Source of the DNA: Aureococcus anophagefferens
Taxonomy: Eukaryota > Sar > Pelagophyceae > Pelagomonadales > Pelagomonadaceae
Assembly: GCF_000186865.1 (NCBI RefSeq)
Contig: NW_008705579.1
Location: 321,931-385,930, forward strand
Length of the DNA stretch: 64,000 nucleotides
Direction of reading: 5' to 3'
The notes below the pieces were generated by a model. The model was not told the origin of the DNA. It saw only the letters and a list, made by a program, of their open reading frames with translations, and ran no database searches. Position numbers and translations under genes: made by a program. Positions 56,422 to 64,000 of this stretch are shown here, piece after piece (the stretch's first letter is position 1; each line of letters opens with the position of its first letter).

Positions 56422-58566
56422 TTACCACAGCGCCGTCCCCTTGGGGTCGCGCCACTGGGGCCGCGGCCGGGGTCGCGGCGGCGGCGCGCGCTTCTTCTTC
56501 CGCCGCCGCGGCGCGGGCTCCGCGGCCGCGAGGGCCGCGGCGACCTCCTCGTAGGCGCCCCAGGCGCTCTCGACGCCGTCGCGGGCGCGGAGCTCCGCCG
56601 ACGCGGTCACGGGCGGCGGCGGCGGCGACGTCGAGCCCCGGAGCGAGCCCGGCGACCGGAGGCTCGGCGGCGGCGACGCGCCGCGCGGCGACGCGCGGGA
56701 CGGCGACGACCCGCGCCGCGGCGACGCCCGGGACGGCGACGCCGGCTCCGCGCGGGGCGCGCGGCCCGCCGCGGCGAGGATCGCGTAGGACTTGGCCGCC
56801 CGGTCGACGAGCTGCTCCTGCGCCTTCTCCGCGAAGGCGTCGATGGCCTCGTGGCCCTCGGCGAGCTCGTCCTCGAGATCCTTGGCGAGGCGATCGAGGT
56901 CCGCGAGGCGCTCCTTCATGCCGCCGCGGGGCGCGACGACGTAGGGCGCGGGCGACGGCGGCTCGCCCCCGGCCGGCGACGCGACCGGCGACGGGGCCTC
57001 GTCGGGCTCCTCCCGCGGCGGCCGCTCGCCGCGGATGTCCGAGACGTGGAGGAAGGGCCGCGGGTGCGCCGCGACCGCGTCGCCGTCGAAGATGAGGCCC
57101 TTGGACACGGACCCGTCGCTGTCGCTGTCGTCGGACTCGCGGTCGAGCGCGGCCGCGGCGCGCAGCGCGTTCGCCGCGCGCGCCTGGCGCGCGAGCACGT
57201 CCCGCGCGTTCCGCGCCGCCTCGGCGCGCTTCATCGACGACGGCACGACGACGCGGCCGTCGACGACGTCGAACGCTTCGCCGTCGGCCTGGCACGCGAA
57301 GCTCTGCGTCGCCACGGCCGGCGGCGACCGCGGCTTCGGCGGCGACGTCGGCAGCGCCGGCGACCGCGGCGGCGTCGCCTGGCGCGGCGGGTCCGCCGGC
57401 GGCGGCGCGGGCGCCTCCGCCTCGTCCCGCCGCGCGGCGAGCCCCGCCTTCCCGGCGCCCTTCGGGAGGCCGAGCGCGAACTCGAGGCGGTGGACCTCGA
57501 GGTCGCGCTCCGCGGCGCGCTTCGCGTCCTCGGCGCGGGCCGCGTCGTAGCGCTTCGCCGCCTCGTCGACGCCGCGCGCGAGGACGTCGAGGCCCTCGTC
57601 GTCGTCGCCGCCGCCGCGGCGCGCCTTCGCCGCGTCCGCGTCGCCGGCGTCGACGATGTCCGCGAGGTTGCGCCGGCCCTCGTCGATCATCTCGGCGTGC
57701 GTCGGCTTGCCCGTGGGCGACGGCTCGTAGGTCGACAGGCGGAAGCGGCGGTCCGCCTCGGCCGAGTTCGCCGACGACCGGGGCGTCGCGGACGCGCGGC
57801 GCCGGTCGTCGGAGCGGCGGTCGTCGGAGCGCCGCAGGGGCGACACGCTGCCGGGCCCGTCGCGCCACTCGACGGACTCGGTCATGGGCGCGGCCAGCGG
57901 CGTCCGCGCAGTCGCGGGCCGGCCGGAGAAGGCGTCGCGCGTCGCCTCGGGCGTCTCGGGCCGCGGCGACCGCGCGGGCGCGCGGGGGATCCAGGACACG
58001 CGCGCGTCGCCGGCGTAGGACTCGCCGTCGGAGCTCGACAGGCCCGTCGGCGGCGCCGTAACCTCCGTGTCCGTCGCGCTCGGGAGCGCCGCGGCGACGT
58101 CGACGAAGAGGTCCTGCCGCCGGTCGCCGCGCGGCCGCAGCACGTCCAGCGCCGGCGGCAGGTCCGTGGGCTTCGCCGCCGCGGCCTGCGTCGCCCGGCC
58201 GAGGAAGGCCCGGAGCGCGTCGTCGGCCGCGCCGGGCGCCGCGGTCTCGTAGCGCGGCCGCGGCCTGCTCTTCCGCGCGGCCTGCTCGGCGGCGCGCCGC
58301 GCGTAGGCGCTCGTCCAGCGCTCGCCGCGCGCCGAGCTCCGCATGACCAGCGACCCGGACGGGTCCAGGCCGTCGGCGGAGCTCATGCGCAGCAGCTTGA
58401 GGGCCGCGGCGGAGGCGAGGGACGCGTGGAGCGACGCCTCCGTCGACGCCGACGCGACGCTGTCGTCGCCGCCGGCGAGCGAGTCGCCCATGACGCTAAA
58501 GAGCTCCGGCGACTCGGGCGAGCTGCCGCCGCTCTCCTCGAGCGAGCCCAGCGGGGACTCGTCCAT
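56422..58566 (-). CDS. Large low-complexity protein, unknown
   Basis: A protein of 714 residues beginning MDESPLGSLEESGGSSPESP. It is Ser/Pro/Ala/Arg-rich and disordered over most of its length, with short helical patches (ARDVLARQARAANALRAAAA, MKERLADLDRLAKDLEDELA). Repeats of [18 protein letters not shown] near residue 650, and a basic C-terminus RRRKKKRAPPPRPRPRPQ. It could bind microtubules or nucleic acid; no domain is recognised. It lies head-to-head with the C2HC coiled-coil gene; 138 bp separate the two ATGs, and both proteins are SPR-rich, so co-regulation is plausible. Confidence 0.55.
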   Translation of the reverse strand: MDESPLGSLEESGGSSPESPELFSVMGDSLAGGDDSVASASTEASLHASLASAAALKLLRMSSADGLDPSGSLVMRSSARGERWTSAYARRAAEQAARKSRPRPRYETAAPGAADDALRAFLGRATQAAAAKPTDLPPALDVLRPRGDRRQDLFVDVAAALPSATDTEVTAPPTGLSSSDGESYAGDARVSWIPRAPARSPRPETPEATRDAFSGRPATARTPLAAPMTESVEWRDGPGSVSPLRRSDDRRSDDRRRASATPRSSANSAEADRRFRLSTYEPSPTGKPTHAEMIDEGRRNLADIVDAGDADAAKARRGGGDDDEGLDVLARGVDEAAKRYDAARAEDAKRAAERDLEVHRLEFALGLPKGAGKAGLAARRDEAEAPAPPPADPPRQATPPRSPALPTSPPKPRSPPAVATQSFACQADGEAFDVVDGRVVVPSSMKRAEAARNARDVLARQARAANALRAAAALDRESDDSDSDGSVSKGLIFDGDAVAAHPRPFLHVSDIRGERPPREEPDEAPSPVASPAGGEPPSPAPYVVAPRGGMKERLADLDRLAKDLEDELAEGHEAIDAFAEKAQEQLVDRAAKSYAILAAAGRAPRAEPASPSRASPRRGSSPSRASPRGASPPPSLRSPGSLRGSTSPPPPPVTASAELRARDGVESAWGAYEEVAAALAAAEPAPRRRKKKRAPPPRPRPRPQWRDPKGTALW

Positions 58567-58704
58567 GCTTTCTGTCGGCTGCTCAACTGATTTGTCGATG
58601 GTGCAGACTTCATCCACGAACCACCCCCAGTGCAGCCCGCGGTTTTAGCGCAGGCATGGGGCAGCCGAAATTCACGACCTAGTGAGGTGCCGCTCGCTCG
58701 AACC

Positions 58705-61700
58705 ATGCAGGCGCGGTCGACGAACCGGTCGCCGCCGCGCGCGACGCAGAAGACGTCGCCGCGGAGCACGCAGCAGGCGCGGTCGACGACGAGCTCGCCG
58801 CGGAGCACGACGCAGACGCCGCGCTCCGCGTCGCCGCGGAGCACGCTGTCCCCGCGGAGCGCGCAGTCGCCGCGGTCGGCGAGCCCGCGCTACAGCACCT
58901 TCCGCGGCGGCGACTTTAGCACGGGCGCGCGCGGCGCCTACCACCGCCCCTACGCGGAGGACGACATCGCGGAAGCGTCCGAGTCCGTCGACGCGAGCGA
59001 CCCGTCTCGGTCCGTCGCGTCCGCGGCGTGGACGGCGGCGGACGACAGGTCCCAGTTCGAGGAGCAGCGGCGCGGCGCCTTCGAGATGGAGGAGCGGCGC
59101 ACGCGCATCCTCAGCGCCATCGGCGAGGACGACGACCGGCCGAAGCGGCTGGTGTGCTACGTCTGCGGCGGCGAGTTCGAGGCCACGAGCCTCGGCGCCC
59201 ACATCCGGAGCTGCCGCCGGCGCCGCGAGCAAACCCAGAATTCATGGCCCCGGAGCTGGCGCACGGACGAGGGCGAGTGGCCCGAGAACGTGAGCGTGCC
59301 CCGGTCCGCGCGATCGCCGCGGTCCGCGTTCGACGCGTACAACGGCCTCGCCTGGAACGTCTTCGTGAACTCCTGCGCGCGGAGCTGCGGGACCTGCGGC
59401 AAGCCCTTCGGGGGCGGGCCGGAGGAGAAGAAGGCCCACGCCTGCGAGGGCGTCGCGGCGCGGCCGTCGTGGCTGCCCCGGTGCCTCCCGAAGAGTTTCG
59501 ACGCGAAGCTGCCCGAGACCGACGACCTGGCGCTGCTCGCGCGGTTGAACGGCCGCGACGAGCGGTCCGAGGCGTCGGCGAACGCGGACCCCTGGGGCCA
59601 CGCCATCTTCCACACGTTCAAGCACGCGGGCTTCGGGCCCGTGACCGAGCCTTTGTCCCGGTCCGTGCTCGCGCGGGTCTTGCGGGAGCTGCGCCTGCCG
59701 GCCGACGATGGCGCCGTGGACCGCTTCCTGGAATTTTTGGACGTGCAGTCGGCGGACGAGGACGTGCTGCGGGGCCAGCTCGTGGCCTTCTGGAACGGCG
59801 AGCACGACCGGCTCTGCCGCCGCGCGCTCGAGCGCGACGAGAGCTCGCAGTCGCTCGCGATCGACCCCATCGTCGCGACGCTCTTCGAGGAGGCGCGCCT
59901 GACCAACGCCCAGGCGCCGGCGCTGTCGCCGCGGCCGCCGGAGGACCGGGGCCTCGTCGTCAGCGACAGCGTGTCCGAGGCGATCCGCCGCGGCGCGGCC
60001 GTGGAGCAGCTCCGGGGCGGCCTGGCGGACGCGAACCCGCTCGCGGCGGCGTCGGTGTCCAAGGCGTCCGTCGGCGAGGAGGCGAGCTTCTGGTCCGCCA
60101 CCGCCGGCGGCGACGGCGACGCGCCCTTCTCGCCGGGCGGTGACGAGGCCGCGCTCCGCGAGGAGATCTCGCGGCTCCGGGGGGACCTCGCGGCGGCCGC
60201 GGACGAGCTCGAGCGAAATCGCGCGGCCGAGGCGCGGCGCGGCGACGACGCGGCGCGGCGCGACGACGCGGCCAGGGCCGCCGACGAGGCGCTGAAGCGC
60301 GAACTCGCCGACTCGGAGGCCGCGCGCGACGCCGCGCTCGCGGCCGTCGCGTCCGCGGCCTCGGACCTGGACCGCGCGCGGCTCGCCGTCGACGACGCGC
60401 GCGCGGAGGCGGCGCTCCAGGCCCGGGCGCGGCGCCGCGCGTCGGCGACGGCGCTCCGGCTCGTGGAGGCGGAGCTCGACGTGGCGCCGTCGGCGACGCC
60501 GCGGCGCGCGGCGCTCCTCGACGCGCTCCGCGACGCCGAGGCCGAGGCGACGCGCCAGGAGGCGCGCCTCGCGTCCGCGAAGCGCGACGCGTCCCACGCC
60601 GCGGCGCTCGAGGCCGAAAGAGCTGTAGCTAGGACCCTGGAGGCGTCGCTCCGGGTGAAGACGGCCGCGCTCGACGCGGCCGAGGCCCGGCTCGCGGCCC
60701 CGTTCTCGAGCCTCGCGACGCGCTCCGAGGCCGACGCGCCGCCCTACTTCCCCGAGGCGTCCTACGTCTGCTCCGTGGCGTCCGCGGCGCCGCCCGCGTT
60801 CGCGCGCGCGCCCGCGCCCGCGCCCGCGGCCGCCGCGCCCGCGCCCGCGGCCGGCGTCGTCGAGGCGCCCGCGCCCGCGGCCGCCGACGTCGGCTGCGGC
60901 ACGTCGCCGCGCCTCTTCGCGGACGCGTCGACGCTGACGTCGCCGCGGACGCGGCCCGCGGCCGCCATGGACGTCGACGCGCGCGCGGGCGGGCGCCGCG
61001 ACGCCGCGAGCGCCGTCGAGGGCGACGTCGTGCGCTTCGACCCGTACCTCGTGCTCCGGAGGGGCGTGAAGACGTCCGACGCGACGGCGCAGACGCTGGC
61101 CGTCGAGGACCCCGGCGGCGCGCCCGCGCTCCGACGCGCCGTCGACGACCTCGAGAACGCGCTCAAGGGCCGCGTCGCCGACGCCGTCGCGGCGCGCGCG
61201 GCCCTCGCGAACGCGCGCGGCGACGCCGCGCGGCTCGAGGTCGAGCTCGCCGCGCTGCGGGCGTCGCACGAGGGCGTCCGGGCCTACGCCAAGTCCATGA
61301 TGCGCAGGGTGAAGGTCGAGGCCGCGACGCAGACGCCCGCGCCGCGGCCCGAGCCCGCGGCGGCGCCCGCGCCGCGGCGGCGGCGGCCCCAGTCGGCCCG
61401 GGACCGCTACGGCGACGAGCGCGCCTTCGTGCCCACGTGGAAGTTCCTGCGCAAGGGCGGGGGCTCGAACGTGAGCCACGGCCGCAAGTGGGCGTCGACG
61501 CTCGACGGCGTCGCCGCGGAGCGGCGCAGCCGGGGGACGCGCGCGGCGGCGCCCGAGCCGCCGCGCGCCGTGACGCCGAACCCGCTCCTGCCGGACATCG
61601 ACGGCGGCCTGCCGGGGGGGCCGCCGCCGACCTTCGCGAACATCGGGGCGTACTCCCCCGCGCCGCACGGCGGCGCGCCGTCGCCGCCGCCGCCGCTCTC

Positions 61701-61917
61701 GGACCGGCGCGACGACTTCGGCGCCTGGCCCGAGCGGCCCGCGACGGCGATCCCGGCGGCGCCCGCGGCGGACGCGACGACGCGGCCGAGCACGGCGCCG
61801 GACCCGTACCGCGGCCTCGGGGGCTCCGTGGCCATCCCCGCGGTGCCGTACGTGAACGTGTCCCGGCGGCCGTCGCGCGACACGCCCCCGGTCTCGGTCC
61901 GCGCGAAGTCGCGTTAA
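58705..61917 (+). CDS. C2HC zinc-finger coiled-coil protein
   Basis: A protein of 1070 residues in one exon. The N-terminus has many SPRS/TPRS repeats (residues 1-60, RSTTQTPRSASPRSTLSPRS). A C2HC finger of the ZC2HC1 type, CYVCGGEFEATSLGAHIRSC, lies at about 151-170 and a second degenerate one (CGTCGKPFGGG, then HAC) near 230. Residues ~480-690 form a long coiled coil (EISRLRGDLAAAADELERN), and residues ~840-880 another. The C-terminus has RRRPQSARDRYGDERAFVP, an RPQSA motif shared with the 30564-33095 protein. Cytoskeletal or centrosomal role is a guess. Its TAA overlaps the stop of the phosphatase gene. Confidence 0.65.
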   Translation: MQARSTNRSPPRATQKTSPRSTQQARSTTSSPRSTTQTPRSASPRSTLSPRSAQSPRSASPRYSTFRGGDFSTGARGAYHRPYAEDDIAEASESVDASDPSRSVASAAWTAADDRSQFEEQRRGAFEMEERRTRILSAIGEDDDRPKRLVCYVCGGEFEATSLGAHIRSCRRRREQTQNSWPRSWRTDEGEWPENVSVPRSARSPRSAFDAYNGLAWNVFVNSCARSCGTCGKPFGGGPEEKKAHACEGVAARPSWLPRCLPKSFDAKLPETDDLALLARLNGRDERSEASANADPWGHAIFHTFKHAGFGPVTEPLSRSVLARVLRELRLPADDGAVDRFLEFLDVQSADEDVLRGQLVAFWNGEHDRLCRRALERDESSQSLAIDPIVATLFEEARLTNAQAPALSPRPPEDRGLVVSDSVSEAIRRGAAVEQLRGGLADANPLAAASVSKASVGEEASFWSATAGGDGDAPFSPGGDEAALREEISRLRGDLAAAADELERNRAAEARRGDDAARRDDAARAADEALKRELADSEAARDAALAAVASAASDLDRARLAVDDARAEAALQARARRRASATALRLVEAELDVAPSATPRRAALLDALRDAEAEATRQEARLASAKRDASHAAALEAERAVARTLEASLRVKTAALDAAEARLAAPFSSLATRSEADAPPYFPEASYVCSVASAAPPAFARAPAPAPAAAAPAPAAGVVEAPAPAAADVGCGTSPRLFADASTLTSPRTRPAAAMDVDARAGGRRDAASAVEGDVVRFDPYLVLRRGVKTSDATAQTLAVEDPGGAPALRRAVDDLENALKGRVADAVAARAALANARGDAARLEVELAALRASHEGVRAYAKSMMRRVKVEAATQTPAPRPEPAAAPAPRRRRPQSARDRYGDERAFVPTWKFLRKGGGSNVSHGRKWASTLDGVAAERRSRGTRAAAPEPPRAVTPNPLLPDIDGGLPGGPPPTFANIGAYSPAPHGGAPSPPPPLSDRRDDFGAWPERPATAIPAAPAADATTRPSTAPDPYRGLGGSVAIPAVPYVNVSRRPSRDTPPVSVRAKSR

Positions 61918-63454
61918 GCGGAGTTGTGCGTGCGGTTTGCGAAGGACCCGTGGCGGCGCTGGACGAACCAGACGTCGTCGACGACGGGCGCCGCGGCGCA
62001 GTGGGCCTCCGTGCACTCGTACTGCCAGCGCGCGTGGGACGCGTTGTGGACGACGAGGCGGCCGTAGCCGAACTCCTCGAGGCGCACGAGGGAGCGGTTG
62101 CCCGCGTTGGGGAGGTGGAAGCCGAGCTTGCCCTCGTCGGACCCGCCGCCGCCGACGACGACGTGCGTCGTCGCCGGCATGTCGACCGTCGTTTGCGTCG
62201 AAATCCCGCCCGGCGCGACGTCCGCGAGCCGCTCGTAGTTGTGGACGTGGCCCGAAAAGTAGAAATCGACGCCGTAGTCGTAGAAGAGCGCCTCGATGCT
62301 CGCGTTCCCGGAGCCGCGCATCGCGGCCGCGGGACCCTCGCAGTTGCCGTTGGCCGTGCAGTACATCGGGCGGTGCGAGTGCGCGATGATCCAGGGAGCG
62401 GACGACCGGTTCGCGTTCGCGGCCGCGAGGTCGGCCTCGAGCCACGCGTACTGCGCGGCGATCATCGCAGCGTCGCCGCCCGCGCAGACGACCTCGCCGT
62501 TGAGCGCTATGACGTGCGTGAGGCCGTAGTTAAAACTGTAAAAGAAGTTGTTGGGCGCGACGCCGTTCGACGTCGTCACCGTCGGGGTCCAGGCGGCCCG
62601 CGACGCGTCGGTCTGGGACGCCGCGGCGCCCCGGAAGAACTCCGCGTAGTACGCGTAGCCGTACATGCTCTCGTGGTTGCCCAGCGACACCATGTAGGGC
62701 GCGCGCGCCGAATAGTTTTGGATCGCGTTCATGAAACGGCGGCCCGTGTCGCCCCTGTTGGAGTCCAAATTGTAGCCGAAATCGCCGACGTGGACGACGA
62801 GGTCCGCGCGGCCGTCGATGATCTCCTTGGAGACGAGGGGCATGTCCGTCGAGTACCCGGGGTGCGGCCGGTCCACTCCCATGTCGCCGTAGAGGATAAA
62901 CGTCGTCGTTCCCACGGTCTCGGCGTCCGGCGCGGCCGCGAATTGGAACACCTCCGAACTATTGCCGCCGTCGACCTCGACGCGGTACGAATAGACCGTC
63001 GACGCGGCGAGCTCGACGAGCGCCGCGGTGTAGAGCGACATGACGAGCTGCGTGTTGTTCAGGTCGAATTTGCTGCACGCTCCGGCCGCGCGGCGCGCGT
63101 CCGCGGGCGGCGCGCTGCTATTGCCGCGCCAGTAGCGCACGTGCGCCGCGGAGGCGCACAACGCGGACGCGTTCGTGCCCACGTCCGACGCCCATTGCAC
63201 CGTCATGGTGTCGGGTGTCTTGCCGAGGCTGAGGTGGATCTGCTCCGGCGCGACGATCGCCGCGTAGCTACCGATGTGCGCCGGCGCGACGATCGCCGCG
63301 GCCGCATCGCTGCCCGTGAATTCGCCTTCGCGCAGGTCCGTGGACGCTGCAAGCGCCGCGGCCGCATCGCTGCCCGTGAATTCGCCTTACGCAAGTCCGT
63401 GGACGCTGCAAGCGCCGCGGCCACGGTCAGGGCAGCCCAGCAAAAGCGATCCAT
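61914..63454 (-). CDS. Purple acid phosphatase
   Basis: Signal peptide MDRFCWAALTVAAALAAS from ATG 63454. Mature enzyme from about VAPEQIHLSLGKTPDTMTVQW. Metal-ligand blocks are all present: LYGDMG (GDx), VHVGDFGYN, LGNHES, IIAHSHRPMYC, and GHVHNYERL. The metallophosphoesterase core is complete, with several N-glycosylation sites. The start and body are in different frames because of a 60/59-bp tandem duplication (63295-63413). A 44-bp GT-AG intron (63347-63390) from a GTAAGG site in one copy to CTTGCAG in the other would repair the frame and give 498 residues. If no splice occurs, the 1-nt difference is a frameshift. Secreted phosphate scavenging is the likely role. Confidence 0.85.
63295..63413. 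repeat. 60/59-bp tandem duplication in the phosphatase 5' region
   Basis: Copy 1 is 63295-63354 (60 bp) and copy 2 is 63355-63413 (59 bp). They are near-identical; copy 2 differs by a 1-nt deletion and changes that create GTAAGG on the minus strand in place of the corresponding GCGAAGG. Copy 1 is in frame with the phosphatase body. A shorter repeat of CGGCGATCGTCGCGCCGG also occurs twice just downstream (63242-63295). Confidence 0.9.
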
Positions 63455-63517
63455 GCTCGCTGCCTTCTCAGAATGTCAATGTTTCGCTTCAACGAAGCGC
63501 TTCAAGTTTCGAATCTC

Positions 63518-64000
63518 TTAGGCCTGGACGCCCGAGAGCTGCTGGTGCTCCTTCTCGCGGAACATGTACTTGATCTGGCGGGGCTCGGCGTTCTGGATCT
63601 CCGGCGGGAAGAGCGCGCCCGCGTCCGCGCTGAGCTTCTTCAGCTCCGCGAGCTCTTTTTTGGTCGCGAAGCGCTCGCGCTTGAACTGGTCGCAGACGGC
63701 CTTGCCCAGCGCCTCGACGAGGGGCGGCTCCGCGTCCGGGTAGACGGAGATGAGCGACTTGCAGACGTCGTCGACGCACGCGGTCCGCTCGTCCGTGAGC
63801 TGCTGCTGCAGGTCCCAGACGGACGACCGCACGGCGCGGCCGTCGATCTCGCCCGGCGACGCCGGCAGGAGCCGCGCGGCGTTCTTGATGAGGAACTGGA
63901 TGTCCTCGAGCTCCAGGGCCTTCTCGTCGTCCTCGGCGACGTAGATGGACCGGATGTAGCCCTCGACGGCCGCGGGGTCGATGTTGTCGTAGTAGAGCGC
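63518..64000 (-). CDS. Partial protein of unknown function (5' end outside window)
   Basis: 160 residues of C-terminal part, open to the right edge in one frame from ALYYDNIDPAAVEGYIRSIY to the stop at 63518. It is helical and charged (AEDDEKALELEDIQFLIKNA, VWDLQQQLTDERTACVDDVC, FATKKELAELKKLSADAGAL) and ends FREKEHQQLSGVQA. No family recognised. Confidence 0.5.
   Translation of the reverse strand, partial: ALYYDNIDPAAVEGYIRSIYVAEDDEKALELEDIQFLIKNAARLLPASPGEIDGRAVRSSVWDLQQQLTDERTACVDDVCKSLISVYPDAEPPLVEALGKAVCDQFKRERFATKKELAELKKLSADAGALFPPEIQNAEPRQIKYMFREKEHQQLSGVQA

Noticed and set aside
1..64000. tRNA, rRNA, CRISPR arrays, bacterial operons
   Set aside because: No cloverleaf, rRNA segment or regularly spaced repeat array was found by eye; I cannot exclude an intron-containing tRNA without a covariance-model scan.

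Overview
The window is nuclear DNA from a very GC-rich, gene-dense unicellular alga. It is eukaryotic: spliceosomal introns break many genes, and it carries actin, HSP70, a GRK-type kinase, a VPS9 protein, La/LARP and THO/RCL1-type RNA factors, and a mitochondrial carrier. Several proteins start with a signal peptide followed by Ala-Phe or a second hydrophobic Ala-x-Ala stretch, as in plastid and thylakoid proteins of algae with secondary plastids. The GH81 and GH35 enzymes fit a beta-glucan-storing stramenopile. Five ~200-bp introns are introner elements, which are known from Micromonas and the pelagophyte Aureococcus anophagefferens. My best guess is Aureococcus or a close pelagophyte, inferred and not proven. 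Two N gaps (5114-5163, 35626-35830) interrupt the assembly.

Layout. 0.2-16 kb: GH81 glucanase, M14 carboxypeptidase, HMA/TPR protein (gapped), a small membrane protein, RCL1, AMPK beta, two divergent WD40 proteins (one THOC6-like), an FSH1 hydrolase, a phytase/esterase-like membrane protein. 15-33 kb: an AIFM2-like oxidoreductase split by an introner, TauD-like dioxygenase, small secreted protein, noncanonical poly(A) polymerase, GH35 beta-galactosidase, actin, two-pore K+ channel, LARP7-like protein, a P4H-TylF fusion split by an introner, a coiled-coil protein. 33-40 kb: urease cluster (ureG, a ureD-ureF fusion, a DUF285 surface protein, complete urease). 40-46 kb: mitochondrial carrier, plastid-type epimerase (one introner), and a Cys-rich multi-pass membrane protein with four introns, two of them introners. 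46-64 kb: ABHD17-like hydrolase, VPS9, TlyA-like methyltransferase, HSP70, thylakoid-lumen protein, GRK-like kinase, two low-complexity proteins on a shared divergent promoter, purple acid phosphatase, and a partial gene at the right edge.

Introns are the main story. By reading frame and family alignment I place 19 introns; 11 fit GC-AG and 8 GT-AG. In all five introners the first two bases of an exact 8-bp target-site duplication form the 5' splice site (GC or GT) and the last two bases of the element form the AG, so splicing restores the pre-insertion coding sequence. The two introner types are homologous but lie in opposite orientation relative to their host genes and have different termini. 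Most short introns (55-61 bp) share a GCGTCCC box 9-13 nt from the 5' splice site and often start GCGCG, which suggests an older introner-like family.

The urease cluster is functionally coherent: urease plus UreG, UreD and UreF activity lie within 6.5 kb, with UreD and UreF in one reading frame. Clustering and fusion of urease accessory genes is unusual for a eukaryote and would help balanced expression in an alga using urea. Neighbouring genes mostly alternate strands, and convergent stops are often 3-26 bp apart, overlapping at 61914-61917.
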